A DNA stretch of 64,000 nucleotides from contig JAWUZG010000016.1 in assembly GCA_036785705.1 (NCBI GenBank), positions 3,906,001 through 3,970,000 of the forward strand, written 5' to 3'. Each line of letters begins with the position of its first letter. Position 1 is the first letter of the stretch. Under the pieces are notes generated by a model. It was given only the letters and a program-made list of their open reading frames with translations, ran no database searches and was not told the origin of the DNA. Below are positions 40,983-53,962 of this stretch, piece by piece. This DNA comes from Acanthornis magna (lineage: Eukaryota; Chordata; Aves; Passeriformes; Acanthizidae). Position numbers and translations under genes: made by a program.

Positions 40983-42585
40983 ATTTAGTAAAATTTCCAA
41001 ATTCTCAAGAATTTATCACCCTCCATAGCAATTTGTTTCAGAGAAACCTACTGTCTTTATTTAAGAGTTACATTTTATTTTCACTCGGCAGTTTTCCAGC
41101 CACTAACTTCTGGTTATTTTATATCTAGATTTGAGGTGATGAAGGTATGTATAACATGGATTTAAAACATGATGCTGAAAGAAGGTGGCACTAATAGACA
41201 CTAAACTTTACAAAGGTCCTATTATCATTCAAGTGTTGTGACTGTTTTAACATATTTTACCGGAGTTCAGTATAGACGCACTCTTCATAGACACTTAGAA
41301 AATACTTGAAATTACCTGGTAGTATTCCTGTGGCAATGCCTGTTATTCATTCAAGTTGAACTGGAATGTACTGGAGGATTTAGTCCTTGTTCTGTTTGGT
41401 GCAATAAAAATATTGTCCACATAAAGTTACCAACAAACTAAGTTATGCAATCAATGACCAACTGAGAAATGGTATCATTTTTGCCCTAGACTTTTGCTTT
41501 TACCTGCTGGAGCACTGAATTTACAAATATCTGCTTCATTGCATTCTTTCTCTCACCATTCTGAGGCACATGCCACTCACATTGAATGCATTTTAAAATA
41601 TTCAGTTCAAATCCCATAAAAAGGGCAAGGCCAATGATTTCAGTCACACTACTGCTGAAATTCAAAGTTGAGCCTTGACTGTACTTTCTTTTCCTACTGC
41701 TGTTGAGGTTATTGTTAGCAATAATTTTACTGAGAAAAGAAGAAGGTGGAGTGGAAGAAAAAACTTCAAAAAGAGAAAGAACGAGTGGTTAAATAGCAGT
41801 GTTCTGCAAGATATACTTAGAATCAATCATTCTACTGTTTTCTCAGCCATGCTAGTGATCATAAATCCTCTGTCTTTCTCCAAGCTCAATGGTTGTGCCA
41901 GCCATTCAATCTGAGAAGCTTCATGTGTCCTGTACAGGACTTTGCAATAAGATTATGGATTCAGGAGAAAGCTCTGCTCAAAGAGGGGTAGGAAGTAAAA
42001 GGAGATTTGTTTGGTACAGCGCACCAGAGTGCAAAAGGAAAAGCAAGCCATGAAGGTAGGGAAATGGAAAAGGAGGTGGAAAAGAAAGGCATTATTTGTA
42101 GTTCATGACAAAAGTTTTGTTCAATGAGGGGTTCTGCGTTGGCTTACTTTCATTTGGTAACTGGAACTGGAATTCCATTGGACTAGTTTGGAATTAATCA
42201 CTAACACCGAGAAAAACATTTTTCAACATGCAAGTTCTGTAGGCAAGAGAGGTATGCATACAGAGCTGACAAATATTTTGGGTCTCTCACCTCCCAGTTG
42301 TAGGTATGGCAGTGGATAAAGCAAAATCTGCAAATGAAATAATGTTTTCTTTTTTCTCGTGTCAGCTTACTGGGAAAAAAAATTACATTTCTCATAAGAA
42401 ATGTAATGGTTTTTCTCTCTTCCTCATACAGAGAGGTCCTGACATAAAATAACTGCTCATTTGCCTCTGGCTGAAACTCACCAGTCTCTTCTAAGATATA
42501 ATAGAGTTTGAGGGGAGAAATTCGTTAGTCAAAAGATCTTATAATAGAAAAATTGTTACAGTTTTGCAATGGCCTCCTTGCTCTG

Positions 42586-42656
42586 GAAAAAAACCCCAAC
42601 AAATTACACCAAACAAACAGCCCCCTCCACCCCAAACACCACAAAACCAAATGAAA
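42586..42656. repeat. A/C-rich low-complexity tract
   Basis: About 70 bases with almost no G or T (AAACCCCAACAAATTACACC and CAGCCCCCTCCACCCC, then CACAAAACCAAA). Non-coding. Confidence 0.8.
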
Positions 42657-43429
42657 AAAGAGCAGCCAAACATTTTCTTTGTCATCATTGGTTAAAACAA
42701 ATGGGAACACAAGCAGGGATGAAGTTATGAGATGCTGTGGTTACGGGAGCCACTCTACTACTGAAGAAATGAGGAATCATGAGCTACAAACCTCTGCTGT
42801 ACATCTGTACCTTGCAGCTTTTAGGAGCAATGTTCAATCCTTGAACAGCCAAGTTCTTGCACATTGTTCAGCGATCAAAACTTAGTGGGAGCAGTAAAAC
42901 GAAATCTCCTGACAGCTGATAAGTAGCAACTGTAGGGAGGAGCCTCTGAGCAAGCCCGCTCTGGCTGGGATGTTTGAAGGAACTCAAAAGCAGCCCTTCA
43001 ATAACTTAATGTATCCTTCCCTATCCCCTGACACTTTTGTTTTTTTCAAGTCAAGGCATGGGGTATGGCTAAACAGTGTCCATGTCCCCGCCTCAGGCTG
43101 GCAAGCTAAGGATGCAGATGTGGCTGATAGCTCAGTTCACCTCTGTCTCCACATCAGAGATGCAAGATCCAGTCTTTTGGGCAAACCAAACCAGCCAAAA
43201 CCTGACTACTCCGAGGAATTCCCAACTGACAAATAGATCCAAGATCTCTCTCTATCCTAAAGCATTTTTTGGCAAAAAGCAAAATAGAATGTTTCAAAAT
43301 GCAGGGCTAAATTTATGTATGCATTGCAATACTGCAGATATGACTAACTACTGGACCATGATATACACATTGATGTTGGTCTTTCCACAGGCAGAATTCT
43401 ACCAAAAACATTTAAATACTTTAAATGGT

Positions 43430-43645
43430 GATATCACTAAAACTCAAAAATTATGTATGGTTCTATATTTTAAATATGCAGATACATGGGGATAATTTTA
43501 TAACCATAATTACATGCCTTTTGAATTGCAATGGTTTGACATCACTGGAACTCCAAAACTGTGTGTGGTTCTATATAGTAAATATATAGATACGTCTGGA
43601 TGATTTTATAACCATAATTGCATGTCTTTATAATTGCATTGGTTT
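43430..43645. repeat. Diverged 108-base tandem duplication
   Basis: Two adjacent units, 43430-43537 and 43538-43645, align along their whole length. Each starts GAYATCACT, carries TGGTTCTATAT and TAAATAT, shares the exact block GATTTTATAACCATAATT (the first copy begins AATTTTATAACC), and ends ATTGCAWTGGTTT. They differ by scattered substitutions, so the duplication is old. Neither unit is coding. The right unit runs into a short CA repeat. Confidence 0.85.
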
Positions 43646-44268
43646 GTGTACACACACAAAAAAATTGTGGTGCTTAATAGCCTTTCTCCCAAAATATTAA
43701 AGGCAAAACAAAATACAATTTTTCACATTTGTGTGATCCCTTTGGGGCAGTTCCTACACTCTTTTCTCTGGGCTGGAGCTCTAGACATAACATCCAAGCA
43801 CCAGGAGAGTAGCAGGTACTGCAAATTGACTGTAATCAGAGCCTTGTTCCCTTTTAAAAGAATTCAGTGGGTGTTCCAAATTGAAAGATTTTGGCTTAAC
43901 CCGCTTTTATACCTATATTCACAAACAAAGCTGCCTCAATCACTTTCAATCTCAAGTGCACATGACTAACTGGTAATTTTCTGCATTTGTGACATGCCAT
44001 GATCTTGCTTGATGCTGTCAAAGTTTGCGGCTACACAGAAAAGCAGTGGCAGATTGATAGTGAATGACCCCCAGTAAGTTATTTTGAAATTGCTAGACTT
44101 TGCTCTGCAAGTTTAGTCTCTCATAGCAACATGGGCAGCATATCATTCTGTGCTGGCTTCATTAAAAGAAAACGATTCCGTCTTTCAGTTAAAAAAAAAG
44201 AAAAGCTGTAACAGTTGAAGCAGCATGCACCTAATAAGCTACTTCTAAATCTGGCTCCATCATTTCAG

Positions 44269-44309
44269 TCTGTGGACTAGCAGAACAGAGCTTGCGGAAT
44301 CCTTCTCAA
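44269..44309 (+). other. Candidate 41-base exon (possibly 5' UTR)
   Basis: An acceptor-like CCATCATTTCAG ending at 44268 and a near-consensus donor (CTCAA|GTAAGTATT, GT at 44310-44311) bracket 41 bases. If the coding exon at 53903/53963 has an upstream non-coding exon, this is one place it could be. Alternatively the donor closes a longer first exon starting upstream. There is no coding evidence. Confidence 0.12.
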
Positions 44310-46280
44310 GTAAGTATTGCTTTCTCTTAACAGCATGTTTTTATATTCTTTATTTGAAATTTATAACAGGTAGCAAAGAGGTCTTCAGCATTGAATTAGT
44401 GGTGCTGCAATATGACAACTGGATGCCTGCTTTAAACATGAATTAACATGCTCAGTTGTTTCATTTGGCAGACATTACTGTCTTTAAAAGGAAATAGTTA
44501 ATACATTAAGGTACAAGAGAACAAATTATGTGTATGAAGCTTCCTAAAGCTGCAGTGCTGGAAAGCTAATGAAATGATTTATAATTGACTGTCATAATAG
44601 GGTTTTTTTTAATGAGTTATGTATCTTTTATTTGCATAATGCACATCATGGAACATGTCTATTTGATCTCATCAAAACTGGAATATGTATTCTGAATATG
44701 CTACTGGCCATTAAGTATGAAATTAGCAAAATAATTTATGTCTTCAAGAAAGGAAAAATTCAGGCAGAGGCATTAATATTAATAAAGCTAATATGTACAC
44801 ATTAAACCTAGCTCAGGTTTGTATTAAATGATGAAGGAAAATATGTGTAGTGCATGACTTTGTCTAATTATACAAAGTATTAGTCAAACATTGCTAAACC
44901 CAGCAGAGTATAGATGAAATAATTGTGTGTATGAAAAACAACAAAAATGCATAACATTTTCCAAAACAAACAGCACATACTGTAGCATGCTTTCTGCGAG
45001 AGTATTTAAACAGCTCTGATGGACATGTCTCTTTAATATAATGAATGAGGTGGGGCTATGGCTGTGGAAGGAAAATAAATAACGATATTTTGCTTCACGT
45101 TTAAATTGCAACTGTTGTAATAGGAAGGAGTTAGGAACAGGCAATGCACAGGGCTACTTTTACATTTGCTATGCAAACACACACATATCCAAACACAAAC
45201 AGACTTTTTTTTCTTATTTAGTCATAGCTGCTTATCACCAGTTCCTGTGACATGCAACTCTGATTGCGAGCATGCAGGTTTGCAGCACTCAGCAGAAATG
45301 CATTGTAGCTGCATCTGAGATATTACAGCACCAGAACTAATATTCTGGAAACGTTTAGCACAAGCATATCCTATACTTCCAAGTAATATTATCTATCATA
45401 GTTTTTTATGTAGGGAAAATTATGCTGCAAAAAAATTCACACTGTTTAGTTAACTTCCACAGAAAACTACATAAATACTTCCCTCCTGCTCAAGTTATCC
45501 ATCCCCCAACAACCCATGGTAACAGCAGTCAAGAAATTGTCGTTTATTTCTCTCAGTAATTTTCAAATTACTCAGAACAACAAATTATAAAACATACTTC
45601 CAGCCCAACTCATTTATATGCAGGCAAGATTTTTTTTAAACAAACTTTTCCAGGAGATTTTGAAGCATGAAACTGGAACAACCATTTCCTTATTTACTGT
45701 GTAATAAAAAAAGAAATTTTTTGGCAGATTATGTGTATAGAGAGATAAAGAATGGAAACAGAGATAACAAAATTACTGTGTTCCAGGTATGGTGAACAAT
45801 AATACATCCTTCCTTTTGCAAGCAACATTAAGCTTCCCAAGGGCCAGCTCTGGAGAGCCTGATAAATTAGAAGCCAGTAATGGAGAGGTTTAATCTGACA
45901 TTCCACAGCCCTTCCCAAAATCTCAGGAAAACACAGAATAGTAATAACAAGACCTGTAAATAGTGAAAGTTATGGTACCATCCCTACAAGACTGAAAGAA
46001 ACATCAGTGAGCAGAAATGCCACTAACAAGCTTAGACCATTTCCACAGCTGTTTTTATTCTTTATCAAGTGGAAGAAGCAATCCTTGGTAACTATTTCTG
46101 AGGCAGGCTAGGAGGGTGAGGAAGATGTAAAGAACTGCCTTTGGGAGGCCTTCAAGGGGAAATGGTGACTTCACGATTGAGGGCACAGAATTTCCCAGGT
46201 AAAAAGTCATATTCCTTCCTTGTACTTCGTGATTTCCTAATCCTGCAAAAGGATGATGCTAATTTGGACAGGGAGAAGGA

Positions 46281-46303
46281 TAAAAAAAAAAGAGAGAGAG
46301 AGA
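46281..46303. repeat. Poly-A followed by GA repeat
   Basis: TAAAAAAAAA is followed by about six AG units. Simple sequence with no coding content. Confidence 0.9.
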
Positions 46304-46830
46304 ATATCATAGCAACATATTCCTTTGTGGTTTGTGCATTTAACAATGACTTACCTTCCAGTCTTAAACTTTCCTCTATATTTAACATTTAATTAGCAGA
46401 ATTGCATATTCCTGCAGATTAAAAAAAAAAGATGACAAGAAAACTCTGCTGTACTGAAAGATCTCTTCAATGCTCCTGTAAGCATCAATGGGAAAGACTT
46501 TGGTTAGCCTTAGTTCACCATAATCAGTAATGTGGTATCAGATCAGAAAGGGACATTATATGGCTTCAGAGACAGTAAGACCTTGCAGATTATGGCATCC
46601 ATCATAAATTTAGGAATGTATTAAACTAAAATAAACTGGTATATAAAATATAATTAATTTTAAAATATAGCATAATTAATGAGTGGGAAATATTTTCATT
46701 CCACCTGAAGAAAAAGGCAATGTATTTTTATCTTAGGCCTGATTTTGTATGAGAAAATAATTCCATTCCTCCACTCATTTTTTCTCTCCACTGTCTCAAA
46801 TTTTCTCATGCTTTTTTTCTCCACTTCTTA

Positions 46831-46880
46831 ATGATGATAATAATAATGATGATGATGATGATGATGATTATTATATGATG
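46831..46880. repeat. ATG/ATA trinucleotide microsatellite
   Basis: A run of ATGATGATAATAATAATG followed by seven or so ATG units and ATTATTATATGATG. It is directly followed by a purine-rich stretch (46881-46920). Confidence 0.93.
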
Positions 46881-49107
46881 GGAGAAAAAAAGAGAGAAAA
46901 GGGAGAGGAAAATGAGGAAATGGTATACCTAATTTGGAAAGTCACATGACACTGCCAGACTACCTCAAAGAAGGACAGGTTTAAAGACTAGATTCAAAGG
47001 ATTTGACCCTTTCCTAAAAATACACATTTTCAAGGAGCAGTGGAAGAAAATAAGACTCCTCATCTGTGTATTCTCAGAAGGATCAATTATTTTACTATCT
47101 TTTCACCAAGCAACTACAAAGTGAACTGGAGACACAGAATCAAATGCTAGTGTAATGCAGATGACCTACAGCTCTACCCATCCTACAGCACGGCTACAAA
47201 AACGGTACAGCGGGTGAAGAAGAGCTCATGGAGCAGCTGGCTAAAGCAGAAACTGAGCAAGAAAAAGATGATGTTGGCAGAGGATAGAGAGCATTTTGAG
47301 GACTCATTCCCAGTCAAGGTACGCAGCCGCGGTTGGTCACTTAAACGCAAATCTGATAAAGAAACTGTTATTCACAGATGCCATTAACTTCTGTTAGCTA
47401 GGAAGCTCTATCTCTCTTGGATAGGGACAAAAATTTCTCAGGCAGGTGATATCACAAACTTTTAGTGCTAAGAAGTTGCAATATGGAGGAAAATCTATAG
47501 TGTTTATGCTCTGAAGCTTGGCCTAACTAAACCACTAATCTGTTCCTTACACAGTAGATCAGCCAAAATATCATTTTGGATTATTTTCTTCCAAGCAGTC
47601 TATTGTCTGGACTGTTGATAAATAAAAGATCACTTAAAACCCCTGGAAAAAAATTACAGTCTGCAGATTCATTTCTCTGGCTTTTTTCAGCAAGAGTAAA
47701 ATTTCTCTTCATGGGAGAATGAAAGGGAAAATATCCCTTGGTAATAAAGAGTAGCCAAATGTCATTAGCTAGGGCCACAAGTGCCTTGTAAATATCTTTG
47801 AAAAACTTTAAAGATGTGTCCACAGTGCCGTTTTCTACTGCTAGGGAACAGACAGCACAACAGCCAAGAGCTTACAACTGACACTAATTTGGCTGCTTGC
47901 ACAGTAATGGAAGGTGCTCTGACAGTATGATACTGAGTGCAGTAAGGGCCCATGCCCAATGGACTGTTGTAATGGAATTTAAGGAAAAAAAAATGGTATG
48001 TGAAAACATTTTGTGCTTGCATTTTTCTCTTTAATTTTCCATTTATTTTTAAAGCTATAAATATAGCTTGCATTTTAATTGGGTATCTGTCTCTAATTTT
48101 ACTGCAGCTGTAGCATTTGCCAGAGAGCAGTGGCTCTGTTTTCAGGGTGGTGCAGGATTTATACCAAAAAAACATCTCTTCTCTAATGCTCAGCACTTCT
48201 TACAGGCCTACCACAGCTCTGTCTAGTATACAGCTATAAATTAAATGAATCAGACTTATGGATGCTGACAAGAAAGATGACACAGCAATTTGTTGCATTT
48301 AGTTTAGTCACCGTGTAGTTGTAAAACAGATGAATGTTTTACTCATCATGGTGGAGACATTGGTTAATGAGAATTTAGAGTAATTTAGATCCATTAGATC
48401 TTTAGATTTAGATTCAAGGCTGAAGGCAGACACTGTCCACCATGCAGATTCCTGCATTCATAGAAACATGAGTTTCTTAAATGTCTCTGGTTTTTAAGGC
48501 ACCACAGTAGGTTTTCACCTCCTTTTCATGCCTCCAAAACCTGCCATTTGTTAAGAATCCAGACTGATTTAACGGTGGCATCACTGGTCCAACTTTCTGT
48601 TTGTCATTACATGTTTCAAATCTACCAACAACTGATAGAGAAAGGAAAAACCCATTTTAAGATTTTAACTTGTTCCCATTAACAGTCATGCATTAAAATA
48701 AAAGAACTGATTTTTCATTCTACTGGTCCTGCAGACAGCCAGATCTTACAGACTTAGAGCAAATGTCTGCTGAAATTCTCCTTAGGACTGATATACTTCC
48801 AAGCAGAACCTAGTGAGGTAAAACCAATGCATACAACATTGACTGCATCTTCACTCCATTAGAAATTGTTTGCTCCAAAAAGAAACAGAAATTATGAAAG
48901 TAATATTTAGTGAAATGGAATTTTTGCTGTGTGAGACCTAGCATCCTAGAAATAGATATTATTCCCATTAATTTGGAAATGTGGTAGAATTTCTGGAGAA
49001 AAACTAAACAGAATAATGCTGAGAAGAATTTAAGCAAACACTGTTTTACTGATGAAACTGGACCAGGAAAACTTATCTTAAAAACAAATTTATATTTGAC
49101 AACCACT

Positions 49108-49137
49108 GAAGAAAGAAAAAAAAAAAAGAAAGAAATG
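49108..49137. repeat. Purine (A/G) tract
   Basis: GAAGAAAGAAAAAAAAAAAAG then AAAGAAA. Low complexity. Confidence 0.8.
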
Positions 49138-50443
49138 ATCAGTTAGAAGAAATCCAGAGAGGAACATCTGCATTATTTAAAGGGATAAACTGAAGTGCAA
49201 AACTGAAAGGTCCCATAAAACACTTCAAAATTAACTGCATTAAATGTGAAGGGGACTGGACAAGACGTGATAAAATTTTCATTAATGGCAGGGGGGAAGA
49301 GTGCATCTGAGCAAGAATGGGCAATGGGAGTGTTGGAATATAGTTATTTTAAGAGTGGAGTATCTGCTGAGGAACATACATATCTGTAGGGCAAACTGAG
49401 AACTTTGAAATGAATGCCATTCCTACAAATTCTACTGAGTTAGGCCCTGGTGTTTAGGCAATATTTCTGAGTATTTGAAAGGTTGACTGAGAACTAGGAA
49501 CACAAATACAAGAAATACACACCACTGTAATGGAAAAACTCATTCTTCACTTCAACAAGAACAGCACACACAACAGTGTTATTATTCATCCAAAATCTTG
49601 GAGTTTACTCACTGACCATAAAAGGCTCTGGAACTAGTCTTAATTGCAAGTAATATAAACCTTAATATTGTTTTAAAATCGGATTTACTTTTTTTTTCAT
49701 TAATAACTTAAAACTTTCTTATGGATCTAAAAATGTGGAAAACCTTTATACATGTTTGGGTTTTTTAATGCAAATAATCTGCTGAAGATATTCTTTTTGA
49801 AGACCTACTTTTTTATACACAAAAAGTTAGTACTAAAACTGTTGAATGTTGTCTGCCTTGACCCAAAAATGATCATATCTTCCAGAGCTCTACACAAAGA
49901 AACTCTAGTTGTCATAACAACATCCTGCAGCAAATACAAGATAGCTTCTACTTGCTTTTAACACAATTAGCAAAAGTTAACATCTCCTGAAGATTAAAAA
50001 CCAGAGATGTTATTTAAAAGGGAGGCTGGAATTAATATATGATTTTTAAAAAAATTTCCACAGAATTCAGCTTTCAATTTAAAATCTTCAGACAATGGTC
50101 TGTAGAAATATTCCATCGCATCAACTCATATTTGCAGGTAGCTCTGTTATGCTCCATATTTATAAAAAATACACAGGTTTCTAATAATATCTTTGTAAAA
50201 TGACACTCAGAATATAAATAAGCCTAAATTAACCTTCAGAAAAATCCTTATATGTTTTCCTAAGTAACAAGTTTACTAGACAAATGCCTGAATGCTTCAA
50301 TCTTGTCAAATGCAATACTAAGTCATTATGAAAGTCCCATTTAAGCTATGATCTTAACTATCATTCTGTTATAAATGTTCCAGATTCAGCAGTCAGTTTA
50401 TCAGGAAAGGATCAGTATCACTCTGTTTATGTTCTTGTATCAA

Positions 50444-50501
50444 CTAAAATATTATTATTAACTAAATACTATTATTAACTAAATACTATTATTAACTAAA
50501 A
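50444..50501. repeat. 17-base minisatellite, about three copies
   Basis: The unit ATTATTAACTAAATACT repeats exactly at 50454-50470 and 50471-50487 and is followed by a partial copy at 50488-50500. A diverged start lies at 50444. It is short and AT-rich. Confidence 0.9.
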
Positions 50502-51657
50502 TAGAATAGAACATCTTGGCTGTTGCACCACCCAAAATTACAAACCGTGTCCACTCAAGTCCCTAGAAATGGTTCACTTATGAGCAATTCTTGATGGTAT
50601 CTGGAGATGTCATCTTGATCAGGGGCGCATTATGTAAGATTGGGTATCATAGAAGTACATAGAAAAATACACTCCTTTCCTAATTTAAAGGCCAGTTAAT
50701 GGCAGCTACAGACCAAAGTGCAGGTGTTGATCAAAGGTCAATGAACTTGATAATGTCCAGATAATGGCAGAGCTGCTATTAAAGGACACCTTTTATTTAC
50801 AGTGAAGTCTGGTCTGTCACTTAGGTCAGACAGTTTTCAGTTGATTTGCACAGACACTGTTTTATTCCAACAATTGTGCCCATCATTTCTAAAGTAGGGC
50901 AAAATTAATGCATAACTTTTTTCTCTTAAGATTATTTTAGTGTTAATGTGACTGGTTTAGAAGAACTTAGAAATCTGGCAAGCATCCACCTAGCAGAGGC
51001 ATATTGTGGTGATAAATAACAGAATGATTTGAGCTCTCTGAAGGTATTTTTTCCAAGAGTACAGGCCAGACTACAGCAGCCAAGTATTGCCATTTACAGA
51101 CACACCTGTTTGCACTGGAACAAGAAATTCCCTATATCAGCAATGTCTTCAAAGAGATTTAAATACATAAGGTAAAATAACTTGAACACATCAAAAAATA
51201 AGTTGTTTAACATATGAAAAATAAATAATGAACATCAAGTCATTATTAAAAAGTTCAAGACATCGAACATTCAGATTTTTAAGCATATTTTGTTTTAATG
51301 TTCAGCTTCTTTATTTGCACACATAATGGAAATAATTTCTGCAATTCAGGTACTCTCTAGAGAACATTGTGATGAATTTACTTAAGGGAGAGCACTGAAT
51401 AGTTACTGTTACTACAAACTTACCTAACATCTATTTTGACCAAGATTTACAGTAATTAATGTGAAAAGATCTATATAATTTAAGTAAGAAGAATTATTTT
51501 TCATTTTGCAGCTGCGGTTAATTTTTTTTTAACAATCAGATATGTCTGTGTCATATGTCTAGTGTCATTAAGCAGAAATCATCTGAAGGGGAGCAGAAGT
51601 ACAAGCAGGATGACACCCACAAGTTTTATGTACCTTACCTAAGTCACCTGTTCTCAC

Positions 51658-51786
51658 ATATCTACATCTATATCTATATCTATATCTATCTATATCTATA
51701 TCTGTATCTGTATCTCTATCTATCTCTATCTCTATCTCTATCTCTATCTATATATCTATATATCTATATATCTATATCTATATTTG
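51658..51786. repeat. TATC/TATATC compound microsatellite
   Basis: About 130 bases are built from TATATC, TATC and CTATCT units, with TGTATC and TCTATC variants in the middle. The open frame through it (IYIYIYIYLYLYLYLSLSLS) is a product of the repeat and not a protein. The length suggests it is polymorphic. Confidence 0.95.
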
Positions 51787-53884
51787 ACTACTATGCAAAT
51801 AGCATCTTTTTGAAGAAATGAGCTCTTTCCTGACAACAAAAGAGAAATATATGATCCATTTTTATTGGCTGTACCAATTTCTAAATGCATACCTTAAAAT
51901 TTGCACATATGCAATGGATAGCTGAATTTATACTTGTAGTTAACACAGCTTTATTCACGTACAAAGGAGCCCAGCCTCTCATGAATAAAAAAAACTCTTC
52001 TCCAAATATGTTTAAGTCATTACAGGTTCCAGCTCAACAATGAGGCTTGCTCACTTTCTGAAACAGGCATCACTAATAAAGTCCATTAAAACTGCAGAAC
52101 TCACACTTTGCCAAGCTCTAATGAATTTGGAAGGCAAAAGACCTAAGATGGATTAGCATATACCCTATGTATTTCAGAATCCTGTTTGCTTCAAGAGTAA
52201 CATTAAGTTTGTAGAAGTAAGAATTGGACATACTGAAAACCCCCTAAATTTTGGATTTACAAGAAGCGAGTAGTGCTGTATTGTTCTCTGACTGCATTGA
52301 AAAGGTCATGAAATCTTTGTGTTGACAATTGAAAGCATTTGCCAGCCCTTTAAACTGTTAGCATTCACATTGAAGTGAGAGAGGCATAAATTCATCTAAA
52401 ACAAGACAGTGTGAACAAGATTTATGCATTTTAATTCACATTATCTCTGTGATCAGGATAATGTTTTGTAGCATGCAATGGAATGGCACAGTCCCATAGA
52501 AAATATGGAAGCATTTCAAAAAGTAATTCCAGTAAAAGCAATTGATTTCTGATGTGCTAAAAGGATCTTCATGTCTCCCTGTTATTTGCAAAATTAATGT
52601 ACTTACTATGTTAATTTGAGAGATTTGCAACACTTCAGCAGCTTTTATGAACTATGATTTAAATGAGTGTTGGAATTACCAACATGGAGACAATAAATTC
52701 TAGGCACTAAGTGAAGTGCCTTGTAATGAGGGACCTAAATGTCTGCTTCAAAAGCACATGGAAGTACATTTCAGCTCAAGCTGCTGTTGACCTGTCAGCT
52801 ATGCATGATATTATTGAATGTGCTCTTGTGTTTGAGGGAGGTCACTCAGGTTTCTGCTTGTGATTATCTTCTCTTTCTCCACTTGCTGCACTTGGCAGAG
52901 GTGGAAGCAGAATCTGAATCCCACCACACAAAAAGGGGCAAATTACTTGCTTTCACCCTTATGCTAAAGGAAGGAGATGCAAAAAACCCAAAAAAGAGAC
53001 CCTTTCAAATTTATCAGTCCTTTCTCTGGTAATTTCCTGTGGCAACATATCATTGGGACACTGCAAATATCCCACTGATTATAAAGTTAGACTATAGTCT
53101 TTAACCTCATTTAAACTGCTCCTCAGGTTCCTGCATATACAAACCAAAAATAGAAATTCTTCACTTCACAGTTCAGACTTGCTTGTTTCTGAAGACAGTA
53201 AATAATCAGAAGAACTTCACCTACAAGGTACTGAAATACCTTATTGTTACAACTTCCAGCTCATTGACAATGTTGAAATATTGCACCTTGCTTTGGATTC
53301 TAACCTTTAAAAATTATTTTAGAATTAAAATTATGACAAAAACAAGCAGATAGAAAGTGAGAACCACGTTTTGTTTGCTTTTCTGGATCTAGCAGATTTG
53401 TCACTAACTTTTTTAATAGAATAGCAAACACTAGTAGCATTAGGACAATATAGCATGACCTTCTCTACTATTGGATTTTAAAAAGCCCTGAAACAGAACC
53501 ACCCCAGACTTTACTTAGTGAGAATTGATCTACATCATGGTAGTTTGGTTTCCAGTTCAACAAACAGGAATATATCATATGTTGCTTTGGGTCAATGAAA
53601 GCCCATGCTCATCCACTGAACATTCAATACCCTGGAAAATTTACATGTCCTATAGATTCTGTTCATTAGTATGGTTAATTAAAATGATGAGAGTTTGCTA
53701 TTGATCCAATTATGAAACATGTGCATAATTTGGGGTGCATATGGGACAAAATGTGGTGGGTGCATTGTTACACCTTTCAAAACCATGCCTGTTGTCTTAC
53801 AAGATAGAGGAGGATTTATGGGAATCCCTCTTTCCATGACAGTATTTGACATACAGACACTAAAGTAAATGGAGTCACTGTGGA

Positions 53885-53902
53885 AGGGCTCCATTTCCCC
53901 AG
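53885..53902 (+). other. Probable 3' splice acceptor before the coding exon
   Basis: The pyrimidine-rich stretch CTCCATTTCCCCAG ends in AG at 53901-53902, sixty bases before the first ATG of the 53963 exon. If used, the exon runs 53903-54793, begins with 5' UTR, and a non-coding first exon lies further upstream. The tract is short, and a transcription start directly upstream of the exon is the alternative. Seen in sequence; use is inferred. Confidence 0.35.
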
Positions 53903-53962
53903 TTAAGCCAGAGGGTGCTGTGCCTGGAAGACCAGCCAGGCAGGAGGGGGGTGGCAGGGTGA

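Larger units (their letters stand above)
40983..53884. other. Non-coding stretch upstream of the coding exon
   Basis: Carries the tandem duplication, minisatellite and microsatellites listed separately. 44330-44900 is AT-rich with TTTGCATAA and TAAT words and could hold regulatory DNA, but nothing proves it. No coding segment is seen. Confidence 0.5.

Noticed and set aside
51555..51821. 88-residue frame with IYIYIY and LSLSLS runs
   Set aside because: It is the translation of the TATC microsatellite.
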